From: Alkalibacterium sp. AK22
GTDB lineage: Bacteria; Bacillota; Bacilli; Lactobacillales; Carnobacteriaceae_A
Reading direction: 5' to 3'
Length of the DNA: 64,000 nt
NCBI RefSeq assembly: GCF_000585255.1
Contig: NZ_JANL01000032.1
Coordinates: 48,060 to 112,059, forward strand
Under the pieces are notes generated by a model. That model did not search any database and was not told the origin of the DNA. It was given only the letters and a program-made list of their open reading frames with translations. The position numbers were made by a program, and so were the translations under genes. Position 1 is the first letter of the stretch. Each line of letters begins with the position of its first letter. Shown here piece after piece: positions 1 to 8,900 of the stretch.

Positions 1-510
1 TTTTCGAGAGACTAAAACAGACTGCTTGCAGCTCCGGCTGATTAGACTCTCTCCTGACCAGGTCCAAACGCCAGATGTTCACAGCCAGATGATGATGATA
101 GTTTCCCGCTGCCAGAAATAAAGCCTGGGATCCATAACGGGCCTTCAAGTCCAAGCCCAACTGTTTTGCATAAAATTTTTCCGACAAGGCAAGGTCACAG
201 ACCTCAAGGTGGAAGTGACCCATTACTGTATCAGCAGGGAATAAAGCACACTGCCAAGTTCTGATCGGTTGGGCAGCCTCAAGGCAAAGTGATACAAGCC
301 TGCCTGGCCTTTGGGATGATTATCCTTCTGCACCTGGGTCAGCTTTACAAGCGTCTGCTTGTTTCCACCTACGCCCAGGCTGACCGTATGCTCATCCTGG
401 CTTAAACATTTCATACCGATGACTTTTGTGTAAAAATCAGCCAGTTTGCTGAGGTTACGAACATTTAGCTCCACTCGTGAACAGTTTAAGTTACTGTCGA
501 TTGCAAACAT
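1..510 (-). pseudogene. Broken catE-like VOC (glyoxalase/dioxygenase) gene, internally deleted, cut by window edge
   Basis: The first 95 codons from ATG 510 (AGGAG upstream) read as the N-terminal half of a CatE/YfiE-type VOC protein, ending in the YHFALRLPNR and LGSVLYSL motifs, and then hit a stop at 223-225. Directly after, in another frame, lies the C-terminal half: PADTVMGHFHLEVCDL, then ARYGSQALFLAAG and NYHHHLAVN, running off position 1. In intact CatE proteins these two parts are separated by roughly 70 residues (the GNGIE-containing segment), and that segment is absent. The gene has therefore lost an internal piece and the frame, which a single sequencing indel cannot explain. It follows crtO on the same strand after 67 bases. 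The product is probably non-functional. Confidence 0.8.
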
Positions 511-577
511 CTGATCACTCCTGTTTGAATAAATGTCTTTTTTTGTGCCTCTTTTCTTTTATGCTTGAACCTGCTGC

Positions 578-1045
578 TTATTTAAGGCGTTGAGCTACTT
601 TCGAAAGGCGAATCCGATTGTAGCGCTGAATGAGTATAAACGGGACGTTAGCTAGTAAGGCATAGACAATCATAAGCCAACCTGCCCAGACCGGATTCCA
701 GAAAAAAAACAGTGGAGCCGGCAGAATTAGCATCCAGTGCGTGAGCTCTGCTCTTTTGGTCTCCTTGATAAACAGTTGAAAGGATGCTTTGCGTGTCTCT
801 GGTAGTTTCTTTTTTTTGTATCCCATTCGAAAAAGACTCGCCCCATCCGGCAAGGCATCTTTCCATTTATGGACCAGAAAACAATCACGCCAGAATGTCC
901 CGTTTTTCTCAAAGGGTCTTTCTTTAAACAATCCGTTCAGCGGATGTGACAGCTGAAAAAAGCGGTCGCTCAGTTTCATTAGAGAAAGTGAAATACTGAA
1001 ATGAAAGAACAGCCAAGCCAGTATATTAATCCATATAAGTCTCAT
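578..1045 (-). CDS. crtO: Glycosyl-4,4'-diaponeurosporenoate acyltransferase CrtO
   Basis: About 155 residues, close to the family's usual 165. It resembles the staphylococcal CrtO acyltransferase, which adds a fatty acyl chain to the sugar of glucosyl-diaponeurosporenoate in the last step of staphyloxanthin-type pigment synthesis at the membrane. Visible features are an N-terminal hydrophobic segment, a central charged stretch starting around FKERPFEKNG, and two C-terminal membrane segments around HWMLILPAPLFFFW. The frame is also open from ATG 1054, but AAGGG abuts that codon; ATG 1045 has proper spacing and is preferred. It starts 13 bases after the crtQ stop, so it is co-transcribed with crtQ. 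Confidence 0.8.
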   Translation of the reverse strand: MRLIWINILAWLFFHFSISLSLMKLSDRFFQLSHPLNGLFKERPFEKNGTFWRDCFLVHKWKDALPDGASLFRMGYKKKKLPETRKASFQLFIKETKRAELTHWMLILPAPLFFFWNPVWAGWLMIVYALLANVPFILIQRYNRIRLSKVAQRLK

Positions 1046-1058
1046 CTCGCCCATCCCT

Positions 1059-2180
1059 TCATGTTTTAATTACCCGATCTCTCCATCTGACCCGCTTAAG
1101 AATCTTGACCTGAATCCATGCCCAGAAAAAAAGCAATACAAAGGACAGTACAAAAAAGGCGGAAAAGAAGGCCGTCCACCGGGGAAAAGCACCCACTTTA
1201 TTCATCAACCATCTAAACTCCAGAGAATAAAGCAGGTAAACAGCCAAAAGTAACAGGAGACCTATCGTGTTACCTGTAAAGCTCGCCAGAATTAACTGGC
1301 CCAGACTGGAAAAAACACCCGCCACCCAGAAAGCAATACTTATACTCACTAGTCCATGGGTTTCTTTTGAGCCATGGACCAAACTTTTTGTCCAGCCATC
1401 TATCAATTGTCTGAGTCCACCAGGATACATCCTGAAACTAAATACCCCGGCTCCGCCGTAGACGGCTACTGGCCAGCTATGCTGCTGGTAGAGCTTAGCC
1501 AGCTCAATATCATCCATATGGCTGTTTATAATCGCACCATGTCCGCCAGAATGCTGATACTGTTCTCTATTCGTCAGCATCAAAGGACCAAAGGCTCCTT
1601 TTTCAGGCAAGTGTCTGCCCATCAGGCTGAAACGGTTCAGCCCCGCCATCACCATTATATTGGGTACAATAGAAAGTGTTTCATATACTTTCTGTATAAT
1701 ATGATAGGGCTGAATCGACAGGATACCCTGCCCCTTCATCTCGCTGTAGCACCCAAGAATGCGTTTAAGTGAGTCCCGATCTGTGAACCGGGTGTCAGCA
1801 TCCAGAAATAACAACCACTCGCCTTCAGATTTTCTAAATCCTTTCCAACAGGCCTGAGACTTTCCTTTGACGGCTGCAGTTTTATCTTTCCCCGATATGA
1901 CACTGGCCCCGTATGCTGCCGCAATGGATGCGGTCTGGTCCGTAGAATCGTCATCAACGACAATCACTTCATGAGGTGTAAACGACTGTTCTTGGATTGA
2001 CCCCAGCAGCCCCGGCAGCGACAGCTCTTCATTTCTGGCAGGAATGATCAGTGACACCCTGATATCTGTTCGTTCCTTTTTTGAACAAGGAATAAGCGGG
2101 ATCTTCCATAGAAAGAATACCCCGCCCAAAAAACCGAATATAAGAAAGAATGCATTCAACCATTCGATCATTTGTATCAT
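1059..2180 (-). CDS. crtQ: 4,4'-diaponeurosporenoate glycosyltransferase CrtQ
   Basis: A family-2 glycosyltransferase of 373 residues with an N-terminal membrane helix (about 8-26), the nucleotide-sugar site VVDDDSTD (about 75-82), LFLDADT (about 125-130) with the DxD, and several C-terminal membrane helices (about 275-355). This matches CrtQ, which glucosylates 4,4'-diaponeurosporenoate at the membrane. Its ATG overlaps the crtP stop as ATGA (2177-2180), so translation is probably coupled. Order and similarity to neighbours fit the C30 carotenoid pathway of Staphylococcus (crtOPQMN), though the order differs here. Confidence 0.88.
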   Translation of the reverse strand: MIQMIEWLNAFFLIFGFLGGVFFLWKIPLIPCSKKERTDIRVSLIIPARNEELSLPGLLGSIQEQSFTPHEVIVVDDDSTDQTASIAAAYGASVISGKDKTAAVKGKSQACWKGFRKSEGEWLLFLDADTRFTDRDSLKRILGCYSEMKGQGILSIQPYHIIQKVYETLSIVPNIMVMAGLNRFSLMGRHLPEKGAFGPLMLTNREQYQHSGGHGAIINSHMDDIELAKLYQQHSWPVAVYGGAGVFSFRMYPGGLRQLIDGWTKSLVHGSKETHGLVSISIAFWVAGVFSSLGQLILASFTGNTIGLLLLLAVYLLYSLEFRWLMNKVGAFPRWTAFFSAFFVLSFVLLFFWAWIQVKILKRVRWRDRVIKT

Positions 2181-3709
2181 CCTTTAACTTTTGTCTGACG
2201 TTTTGCATCTTCTGCAAGAATGATATCTGTCACTTGTTGGCCACTCAATGTTACCATCGGCATGCCTCCACCAGGATTCACGGACCCTCCGACAAAATAA
2301 AGATTTTTGAAAAGCTTACTGCGCTTGGGGAACTTGAATCCTTTATTTTTCTTACGGTCGGTTACAACTCCATAAATCGCTCCGCGGGTTGAATAATACG
2401 TTTTTTCGATGTCCACAGGTGTCCACATGTCTTCGACGACGATGTGCTTTCTCAAATCTGTCAGTCCCATGTTTTCAAGCTTAATCAGGACACGTTCACG
2501 CAGCTGAGCATAATCTTCTTCGGTGAAGGGCTCATCTTGAATATAAGGAATATGCGGCAGAATCTTGATGTTTTCATGCCCGGCTGGAGCCTGGGTCGGG
2601 TCAGTCTTATTACTGTTGACCAAGTAGATAGTCGGATCTTCCGGCAGCGCCTTATCCTTGAATACAGTCTGATAGTTCTTTTCTGAATCAGCCGAAAAGA
2701 AAAAGTTATGGTGGGCCAGCTGCGGGTACTCCCGATTGACTCCCAGATGCAGAACCAGTCCGGAAGCGGCCGGCTCAAATTCGTCTTCCAGTTCTTTCGT
2801 TACAGTCTGATCCACATCCAGCAGGCGTTCATAAGCCGGAATGACCTCCATATTGGAAACCACACGGTCAGCGTAGACATCTTCACCTGTTGCTAGGCGG
2901 ATGCCGGTAACAGTCTGTTCCTCATTTGTCAGAATTTCTGTGACCTCCTGATTCAGGTGGAAGGTTACACCTTCTTCTTCAGCCAAACGGGTCAGACCTT
3001 TGCCCAGGTTATGCAGACCGCCGTCTACATACCATAACCCTAAATGATGCTGGACATACGCTAGAACATTCATGATTGCCGGTGCATCATCTGCTGACGA
3101 ACCGACATACTTGATGTAATACTTGAGCATGTCTCGCATATGTGGGTTGGAGATGCGCTTGTCAATTCCTTGGGACATGGTGTAAAAATAGCCAAAGTCT
3201 TTCAGCGAAGATATAATGCCATGATGATCTACAATTTCCTGCAGATCATCCAGACCTTTGCCGAAATAGCCATGTTCCGTTGCATCATAAAGTTTCTTGG
3301 CATACTTTAAGTATTTTTTATATTCCTGCATATCTTTTTCAGTCAGATTGGGATTCGCTGCTTTCATATCATCCAGATTGTTGTATAAATCGATGACTTC
3401 ACTGTCTGTAAAAAATGAGCGCCATTCATGCTGGAGCTGTCTGATCGGTACGTAATCCGTCAGTTTTTTGCCACTCGCTTCGAACATCCGGTCAAAAATA
3501 TGCGGCATGGTCAAAATAGACGGTCCAAGGTCGAAACCAAAACCTTCTGTCTCCAGACGATTCAGCTTGCCGCCTAGGTGAGCATTTTTTTCATATAAAG
3601 AGACTTCATAGCCGTTTTGAGCCAGGGTGATAGCTGAGGCGAGTCCCCCTAGTCCTCCACCGATTACAACGACTTTACTTCTTGCTCCTGTTTTAGTCTG
3701 TACACTCAT
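2177..3709 (-). CDS. crtP: 4,4'-diaponeurosporene oxygenase CrtP (CrtNb), phytoene-desaturase family
   Basis: About 510 residues. It has an N-terminal Rossmann FAD motif ([14 protein letters not shown], about 14-27), the segment [14 protein letters not shown], the signature [12 protein letters not shown], and a C-terminal FAD-binding motif [13 protein letters not shown]. These segments match CrtP (terminal-methyl oxidase of diaponeurosporene) better than CrtN (dehydrosqualene desaturase), whose N-terminus typically reads MGPTIVMMP. ATG 3709 has GAGGAG 7 bases upstream; an upstream TTG at 3715 is less likely. It begins 37 bases after the crtM stop. If no separate crtN exists in the genome, this enzyme might also desaturate, but that is speculation. 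Confidence 0.82.
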   Translation of the reverse strand: MSVQTKTGARSKVVVIGGGLGGLASAITLAQNGYEVSLYEKNAHLGGKLNRLETEGFGFDLGPSILTMPHIFDRMFEASGKKLTDYVPIRQLQHEWRSFFTDSEVIDLYNNLDDMKAANPNLTEKDMQEYKKYLKYAKKLYDATEHGYFGKGLDDLQEIVDHHGIISSLKDFGYFYTMSQGIDKRISNPHMRDMLKYYIKYVGSSADDAPAIMNVLAYVQHHLGLWYVDGGLHNLGKGLTRLAEEEGVTFHLNQEVTEILTNEEQTVTGIRLATGEDVYADRVVSNMEVIPAYERLLDVDQTVTKELEDEFEPAASGLVLHLGVNREYPQLAHHNFFFSADSEKNYQTVFKDKALPEDPTIYLVNSNKTDPTQAPAGHENIKILPHIPYIQDEPFTEEDYAQLRERVLIKLENMGLTDLRKHIVVEDMWTPVDIEKTYYSTRGAIYGVVTDRKKNKGFKFPKRSKLFKNLYFVGGSVNPGGGMPMVTLSGQQVTDIILAEDAKRQTKVKG

Positions 3710-3746
3710 ACGCAAACTCCTCTATTCCTTTGATTTTTTAGAGACT

Positions 3747-4643
3747 TTATGACATAGATTTTTTCACTTCACACATGTACGCCATTTTTTTCATGAATGA
3801 TGTCTTGTTTCGTTTAGTCAGACAATCATACCCATTTTCACGGACGGCGTCCAGAATACCTGCATAGACTCTGGCTGACAAGGCTACAGGGTACTGGCTG
3901 TCCCGGTCAAACATATACAAAGAGTCGGTGAAATCAAGAAAAAGGTGTTCCGCCCGTTTGGCAATCGTTTCCCAAATCTTAATAAAAGCCTCGTTGACTT
4001 TTTCCTGCTTCAAGTCCTCTATTGAATAATGTTCTTTCTCCATAAGAGTACTAGGCAAATAGATCCGGTCGATAGACTTGAAGTCTTCCCCTACATCTCT
4101 CAATATATTAGTCAGTTGCATAGCAATGCCCAGAGACACTGCCTGGTCTTGAAGCTGCTGCTGATTTTCTGTCGCAATGATTGGAAGCAGCATCAGCCCG
4201 ACAGACCCTGCCACATAATAGCTGTAGTTTTCAACCTCTTTCAGCGTCTTTGGCTGCTTAAAATCATAATCCATTGCTTGACCATTCAACTGATCGTAAA
4301 AAGGCTGAATATCCATATCAAAACGGTCAAACACATCCCTAAGTGCTCTCCAGATAGGATGGTCTGCCTCTGTATGCTGTTCAAAACGGTTTAGTTCATT
4401 GGTTAAAAACGTCAGTGCTTCTTTCTGCTCTGCTTTTGTCTCTGCTTCGTCGATGCTGTCATCGGCCAGTCGGCAAAAGGCATAAATGGCGTAGACAGCT
4501 TGGGCTTTTTGCCTAGGCAGTTTTGAGAAAGCAAAATAAAAACTCTTGGAATGTTTTTTTATGATTTCTTCACAGTACAGATAGTCTTTTTCAATACTGG
4601 AAGAATGAATTTTTTCTTTTTCGATAAAAAGCTCCTCCTCCAT
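3747..4643 (-). CDS. crtM: Dehydrosqualene (4,4'-diapophytoene) synthase CrtM
   Basis: 298 residues of the squalene/phytoene synthase family, condensing two farnesyl-PP into dehydrosqualene, the first committed step to C30 carotenoids. Both Asp-rich Mg-diphosphate motifs are present: DDSID (61-65) and NILRDVGED (179-187). HSKSFYFAFSKLP (31-43) is the typical N-terminal signature. As first gene of the crt group its promoter should lie in 4650-4885, an AT-rich stretch with several -10-like hexamers that I cannot rank. The start ATG 4643 has only a weak upstream SD (AAAAG), while a GGAGGAGGAG run sits inside the first codons, so the start is not certain. Confidence 0.9.
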   Translation of the reverse strand: MEEELFIEKEKIHSSSIEKDYLYCEEIIKKHSKSFYFAFSKLPRQKAQAVYAIYAFCRLADDSIDEAETKAEQKEALTFLTNELNRFEQHTEADHPIWRALRDVFDRFDMDIQPFYDQLNGQAMDYDFKQPKTLKEVENYSYYVAGSVGLMLLPIIATENQQQLQDQAVSLGIAMQLTNILRDVGEDFKSIDRIYLPSTLMEKEHYSIEDLKQEKVNEAFIKIWETIAKRAEHLFLDFTDSLYMFDRDSQYPVALSARVYAGILDAVRENGYDCLTKRNKTSFMKKMAYMCEVKKSMS

Positions 4644-4885
4644 CTTTTGGATGCAGTTACAAGAGGGTGACCTTTTTTACACAACCCCTATAACGCCTGT
4701 CATTTAAAAATACTAGTTTAATATTAACATACTTTGATTTTATACTATACATAGAACATCGGAACTCGAAAAAAAATCATATTTAACACGTTGTGCACCT
4801 GACAGCGCAGGATAATCACTGGGTAGGATTTTATGACGCTTGACACCCGAGGCATTCATATCACTTTCCAGTACATGGCTTATAG

Positions 4886-4912
4886 AAAAAGCTGCCTGAA
4901 CGGCAGCTTTTT
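4886..4912 (-). terminator. Intrinsic terminator after the 4929-5153 gene
   Basis: The stem AAAAAGCTGCC / GGCAGCTTTTT with a TGAAC-type loop has U-tracts on both strands. It lies 16 bases beyond the stop of the small minus-strand gene and separates it from crtM. Confidence 0.85.
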
Positions 4913-4928
4913 AATCTCCTAATACTGA

Positions 4929-5153
4929 CTACAGCAAGGTCGCATCCAGATAACCTAATTTTCTCGCCTCTTTTATTCTCTTCTGATCTTCTTCTGTTAT
5001 TTTGAGCAAAGCCGGATTGTGCACGATCATCTCATATCCATACTCCTGTATGCCTGCTTGAATAACTGCCTTGTCAATCCCCGTCACAACAGCTAATATT
5101 TCGCCCGGTTTTCTGTCTTTGGCTCTCTCATCGATTACATCAGTAAATAACAT
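4929..5153 (-). CDS. Small conserved-looking protein of unknown function
   Basis: 74 residues, soluble, mixed acidic/basic, with no signal peptide or membrane segment; I do not recognise the family. It has a consensus SD (AAAGGAGG) 9 bases before ATG, its own terminator and a plausible promoter with an extended -10 (TGGTATACT) overlapped upstream by a cre-like sequence. This supports a real, separately expressed gene that may be under carbon catabolite control. The C-terminal half (KITEEDQKRIKEARKLG) is predicted helical. No function is proposed. Confidence 0.65.
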   Translation of the reverse strand: MLFTDVIDERAKDRKPGEILAVVTGIDKAVIQAGIQEYGYEMIVHNPALLKITEEDQKRIKEARKLGYLDATLL

Positions 5154-5185
5154 CAGAGCCCCTCCTTTACAGTCTTCCTACTCAT

Positions 5186-5226
5186 TATATCAACGTAAGT
5201 ATACCACAAATGAAAGCGCTTGAGTA
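5186..5226 (-). promoter_or_regulatory. Promoter region with cre-like site for the 4929-5153 gene
   Basis: On the minus strand there is an extended -10 TGGTATACT (TATACT at 5200-5205) and a second -10-like TATAAT at 5186-5191. The cre-like sequence ATGAAAGCGCTTGAGT at 5212-5227 (+ strand reading; 13 of 16 positions of the CcpA consensus) overlaps the expected -35, the place for a repressor. Confidence 0.35.
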
Positions 5227-5244
5227 GCAGGAGTACCGGCAGAT

Positions 5245-6477
5245 TTATTTCCGGGTCTCCTGCTCTTGACTGACGGCCCGCTCCGCTATATTCTGACTGC
5301 TAATTTCAGCAACATCGTAGGGTGGACGGATAAAGAAAGTCAAGGTAAGCCCGAAGACCGCCAAGGCCCCTGCCCACAAAAAAGCCTCTGTCTGATTGGC
5401 AGTAGCTGCCAGCAGCACGGGTCCTACAAGGGATGATACACCGTATCCCTGGTAGAGAAGACCATAGTTAGCTCCAAAATGATGCTGTCCGTAATAGTCA
5501 CTGCAAACAGCTGGAAAAGTAGCCAAAAAGCCGCCAAAAGAACTGACGATCACTGCCAGCAGAAAGAAGTACGTGACGGCATTGAGTACAATGACATTCA
5601 AACCAATCATTGAGAAAGCAGTCAAGGCAAAAAGAATGGCAAAAACTCTCAGCCTGCCGTAAATATCCGAAAGGGCTCCCCAGCCCAAACGCCCCGCAGC
5701 ATTGGATACCGCTGCTATGGCTACAGACCAGCCTGCAATTTGAGGTGAGAGACCCGCGTAATCTCTGGCTATGTCTTGAGACAGGCCGATAATCATCAGG
5801 CCACTCAGACTACCGCTGAAAAACATCAACCAAAGCATATAAAAGGAACTTTTTTTCAGCATCCGGCCCGTTGGAATATCTTGAGCCGTGGCAAACACCT
5901 GGCTTTCTTCCATCTTGTCAGGCAGGCGAAGCAGTTGCGCACCACTGATTCCTATCAGGCCATAAATCAGTCCCTGGATCATAAACGTTTCAGAAACGCC
6001 AAACCTTGCAATCAGTCCAGGCAAAATAAAGTTAAACAGAAAACTGCCCATACCGAAGGCTCCAATGGTGATACCTGTCACCATGCCTTTTTTCTTTGGG
6101 TACCATTTCAAACCTGTCGAAAGTGGTGTCACATAAACCATACCGACACCTATACCTCCCAGCAAGCTATACCCTAAATAAAGGGTCATTAGTGTCGTGG
6201 CTTGTGACGCAATGATCAGACCTAAACTGAAGCACACCATGCCGAGCGTTCCTACAAAACGCGGACCTTTTTTGTCCAGCAGCCGACCCGAAAAAATCGT
6301 AACAAAAGCAAAGATAAACACAATTAATGAATAAGCGGTATAAACTTCGGTTCTTTCCCAGCCGAACTTGTCAGCCAAGGGCTGGTTAAATAGACTCCAG
6401 GTGTAAATCCCCCCGATACAGAGCTGCATCAGCACACCGCCAAATAAGACTTTCCATCTTGCATTCGAATTTTTCAT
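5245..6477 (-). CDS. MFS transporter, OFA (oxalate/formate antiporter-like) family
   Basis: About 410 residues with 12 predicted membrane helices. The N-terminal signature VLMQLCIGGIYTWSLF and the repeated MFS loop motif (SGRLLDKKGPR after TM2, SDIYGRLR in the second half) place it in the OFA family of organic-anion antiporters. The substrate cannot be told from sequence; monocarboxylates or oxalate/formate are typical. Three consecutive ATG codons lie at 6483, 6480 and 6477; AGGAG at 6486-6490 favours 6477 or 6480. It is divergent from the AEC permease at 6628. Its own promoter is listed separately. Confidence 0.82.
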   Translation of the reverse strand: MKNSNARWKVLFGGVLMQLCIGGIYTWSLFNQPLADKFGWERTEVYTAYSLIVFIFAFVTIFSGRLLDKKGPRFVGTLGMVCFSLGLIIASQATTLMTLYLGYSLLGGIGVGMVYVTPLSTGLKWYPKKKGMVTGITIGAFGMGSFLFNFILPGLIARFGVSETFMIQGLIYGLIGISGAQLLRLPDKMEESQVFATAQDIPTGRMLKKSSFYMLWLMFFSGSLSGLMIIGLSQDIARDYAGLSPQIAGWSVAIAAVSNAAGRLGWGALSDIYGRLRVFAILFALTAFSMIGLNVIVLNAVTYFFLLAVIVSSFGGFLATFPAVCSDYYGQHHFGANYGLLYQGYGVSSLVGPVLLAATANQTEAFLWAGALAVFGLTLTFFIRPPYDVAEISSQNIAERAVSQEQETRK

Positions 6478-6500
6478 CATCATTTCTCCTTTACTCAGAC

Positions 6501-6530
6501 AGTATAGCAGATTGATATTTTGAAGTTCAA
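6501..6530 (-). promoter_or_regulatory. Sigma-A promoter of the OFA transporter gene
   Basis: Minus strand: -35 TTGAAC (6525-6530), 18-bp spacer, -10 TATACT (6501-6506), only about 20 bases upstream of the start codons, giving a very short leader. Confidence 0.65.
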
Positions 6531-6569
6531 AGTATTTTTTGCTGTTTCTGATTTGAGATACTTTTTTAG

Positions 6570-6599
6570 CTGAAGCTTTCGGAATATAAATGGTATACT
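6570..6599 (+). promoter_or_regulatory. Extended -10 promoter of the AEC permease gene
   Basis: TGGTATACT forms an extended -10 (TATACT at 6594-6599). The -35 is weak (CTGAAG, 6570-6575). It lies 28 bases before the start codon and back-to-back with the promoter at 6501-6530. Confidence 0.5.
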
Positions 6600-6627
6600 G
6601 ACTTTGCAAGCAGAAAGGAGTTTACAT

Positions 6628-7539
6628 ATGTTCGCTGTTTTGATCCAGTCATTTCAATTCCTTCTCGTCATTGCCGTTGCCTATCTCTTCAAGCGGGGCA
6701 GTATCTTGAAATCAACAGACGGGCTGATTCTTCAAAAAATAATCCTGTATCTGACACTCCCCGCTACGATTGTAGTCGGTTTTAACGGGGTCACTGTGGA
6801 ACCGATTTTGTTTATTATGGTTGCACTCGGGCTTCTTTCCAATATACTTCTAATTACTTTTGGTGGTTTTCTATGGCGCAAAAAGACAGCACCCCAGCAG
6901 GCTTTAATGATGTTCAGCCAAGCAGGGTACAATATCGGCAATTTCACCATTCCTTTTGTACAAGGATTCTTCCCAGCAGCCATCCCCTATATCGGCAGTT
7001 TTGATATGGGAAATGCGCTTATGCTTTTTGGTGGCTCCCCTGTCATTGTCGATCGCATGACCCGACAGGACCACAGTAGTGCAGGCTATTTGAGCCGAAT
7101 CATCAAACTTTTTAAATCGCCATCTTTTACCGCCTACATTTTCATGTTTTTACTGGCTCTCTTGGGGATTGTGCTTCCCGATCCCTTAGTGTCTGTTTTT
7201 CAGCTTTTCTCAAGTGGCAATGCTTTTTTGTCCATGTTTATGGTCGGTTTATATCTGGAGATCACTGTCGACCGAGTATCCTTAAGACGGGTCCGCTACT
7301 TGCTTACTGTCCGCTATCTGCTGGCTGTTCTAGTGGCAGCCGGCTTCTACCTTCTGCTGCCCTTACCTGAGCTTGTCAGGGTTTCCCTTGTACTGGTAGC
7401 TTTAGCGCCAATCGGGACTGTATCGACAATCAACATGATCATTTACGGCAATCCACGCTCTTTTTCCAGTTTCCTTTCATCCGTCAGTATCATATTTTCA
7501 CTGATTCTTATGACTCTTTCCCTGCTGCTCATTATGTAG
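6628..7539 (+). CDS. AEC (auxin efflux carrier-like) family permease
   Basis: 303 residues, about 10 hydrophobic helices in two halves. The mid-protein segment SQAGYNIGNFTIPF (about 96-109) and the C-terminal LVALAPIGTVSTIN resemble the AEC/malonate-malate permease family, in which a kinked GN-P type motif occurs in each half. These carriers move small organic anions; the substrate is unknown here. ATG 6628 has AAAGGAG at ideal distance; an upstream TTG at 6604 in the same frame is rejected. It is divergent from the OFA transporter, so the two organic-anion carriers may be functionally related (inference). Confidence 0.78.
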   Translation: MFAVLIQSFQFLLVIAVAYLFKRGSILKSTDGLILQKIILYLTLPATIVVGFNGVTVEPILFIMVALGLLSNILLITFGGFLWRKKTAPQQALMMFSQAGYNIGNFTIPFVQGFFPAAIPYIGSFDMGNALMLFGGSPVIVDRMTRQDHSSAGYLSRIIKLFKSPSFTAYIFMFLLALLGIVLPDPLVSVFQLFSSGNAFLSMFMVGLYLEITVDRVSLRRVRYLLTVRYLLAVLVAAGFYLLLPLPELVRVSLVLVALAPIGTVSTINMIIYGNPRSFSSFLSSVSIIFSLILMTLSLLLIM

Positions 7540-7555
7540 CCTGACCTGCTTTTTC

Positions 7556-7602
7556 AGGTAAAAAACCTCAGGCTTGTCCCTATGAAAGCGGGCAGCCTGA
7601 GG
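7556..7602 (-). terminator. Intrinsic terminator after the PspC-domain gene
   Basis: Inverted repeat CCTCAGGCT / AGCCTGAGG (7566-7602), followed on the minus strand by TTTTTT. It lies 25 bases past the stop at 7627. The + strand side has no T-run. Confidence 0.7.
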
Positions 7603-7626
7603 CCTCACGATATAAATAGGACTGTA

Positions 7627-7803
7627 TCAATAGTCATCTGGTATAATCAGTGCCAGAACAATGTAAAGGGGCAAATTAGGCGGCAGGATGATAAACAGAA
7701 TTCTCACAGCCAAAGAAGATATGCCAAAAAATTCGGCAATTCCCCCGCATACTCCAAACAAGACACGGTCACTGGAAGACTTTCTCAATTTTCTATCACT
7801 CAT
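7627..7803 (-). CDS. Small PspC-domain membrane protein
   Basis: 58 residues. The segment KLRKSSSDRVLFGVCGGIAE followed by a single long hydrophobic helix (LAVRILFIILPPNLPLYIVLALI) and IPDDY is the classic PspC domain, found in envelope-stress proteins and short stand-alone membrane proteins of Firmicutes. ATG 7803 is preferred because GGAGGAAAATAT precedes it; an upstream in-frame start at 7860 adds residues without SD. It begins 73 bases after the corA stop with no terminator between, so co-transcription is likely. Confidence 0.8.
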   Translation of the reverse strand: MSDRKLRKSSSDRVLFGVCGGIAEFFGISSLAVRILFIILPPNLPLYIVLALIIPDDY

Positions 7804-7876
7804 ATATTTTCCTCCTCTTTTTCTTATGTCTACCTTAACTGTATACAGATTGTCCCGCAACTAAAATCCCTTATGC

Positions 7877-8803
7877 TCATAAATATTCCTTTCGCTTAAG
7901 ATAGACAGCAACCGCTGCTCCTAAAACAATGGATACGGCAATCACCACCAGCGTTTCTGCCGGAGACTCTCTACCTGCGAGCCCGCCTGTGTTCATACCA
8001 AACAGACTGAAAATCAGGGTTGGAATCGAGATAACCAGCGCCACAGATTCTAAAAATTCCATTATACTATTCAGCTTATTGTCGATGCTGTCTGAAATCA
8101 ACCCACTTGTTGACTCAATCAGCTCCTGATATAAATGACTGGTATACTGTGTTTTTTTCAACTTGAGTGCTACTTCGGCTCTTTTATTTACGGGGGTCAG
8201 TGTTTTGAACCGTTTTTCTCCCAACCACTGGGATAATGCCTCTTCGAGATCATCGATCCGACGGGAAAAGACAACCACATTCTGCTCCAGTTCAGTCAGA
8301 TCCAGCAGGACACTTCGGTTTGCCTTCTCTTTTGCTTCAGTTGTGACCCTGTCGATCCGCGGCTGAATGCTATTCAGCTCTTTGTCAATTCCCTCACAGG
8401 CTGACAGCATCCTGTCGACCATAATAGTGTAAGGGCTCTCACCGGTCTCCAGCTTTTTCTGAATTCGGGAAGGATCCTCTTTACTTAACAGTAGCAAGGC
8501 CATCTTGTCAGTATATATGAAAGTTACCGACTGGTCTGCTCCCTCGTTACTAACATAGGATCTGTCCTGCCAAAGCGGTATATGCAGCATGTAGACAGGC
8601 TCATGGTAAAAGGTCTCTAGCTCCAAGAAAAAAGCTAGACTTCTTTCTTCAGCCAGCTTAAAGCAGACAGCCGGAAGATGCTGCTCTTTTTTCACCTGTT
8701 TAATTTCTTCTGCTGATGGCGAAGACAGCAGAAGCCAGTTTATGTCAGCATCTTTATGCACTTTTTCAGCTCCACAGTGAACTTTTACACCTGTTATAAG
8801 CAT
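7877..8803 (-). CDS. corA: CorA-family divalent metal ion transporter
   Basis: 308 residues. An N-terminal cytoplasmic domain with long helices is followed by two C-terminal membrane helices separated by the signature GMNTGG (near residue 275), which forms the periplasmic selectivity loop of CorA/MIT channels for Mg2+ or Co2+. The last residues KRKEYL are basic, as expected on the cytosolic side. The start at 8803 follows AGAGGTGG; a GTG at 8812 in frame is less well placed. It is divergent from the ZIP-like gene at 8901, so two metal-transport genes face each other. Confidence 0.85.
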   Translation of the reverse strand: MLITGVKVHCGAEKVHKDADINWLLLSSPSAEEIKQVKKEQHLPAVCFKLAEERSLAFFLELETFYHEPVYMLHIPLWQDRSYVSNEGADQSVTFIYTDKMALLLLSKEDPSRIQKKLETGESPYTIMVDRMLSACEGIDKELNSIQPRIDRVTTEAKEKANRSVLLDLTELEQNVVVFSRRIDDLEEALSQWLGEKRFKTLTPVNKRAEVALKLKKTQYTSHLYQELIESTSGLISDSIDNKLNSIMEFLESVALVISIPTLIFSLFGMNTGGLAGRESPAETLVVIAVSIVLGAAVAVYLKRKEYL

Positions 8804-8900
8804 CCTGGCCACCTCTTTTTATCTTTGTCCTCATCATACTCTTTACTGACTGGTTTCTTCCAGAAAATGCACTGCAAAAGTCAGAAAAATAAATAGGCAA

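Noticed and set aside
2177..3709. Annotation as crtN (dehydrosqualene desaturase)
   Set aside because: Conserved segments such as [14 protein letters not shown] and [13 protein letters not shown] match CrtP/CrtNb oxidase more closely.
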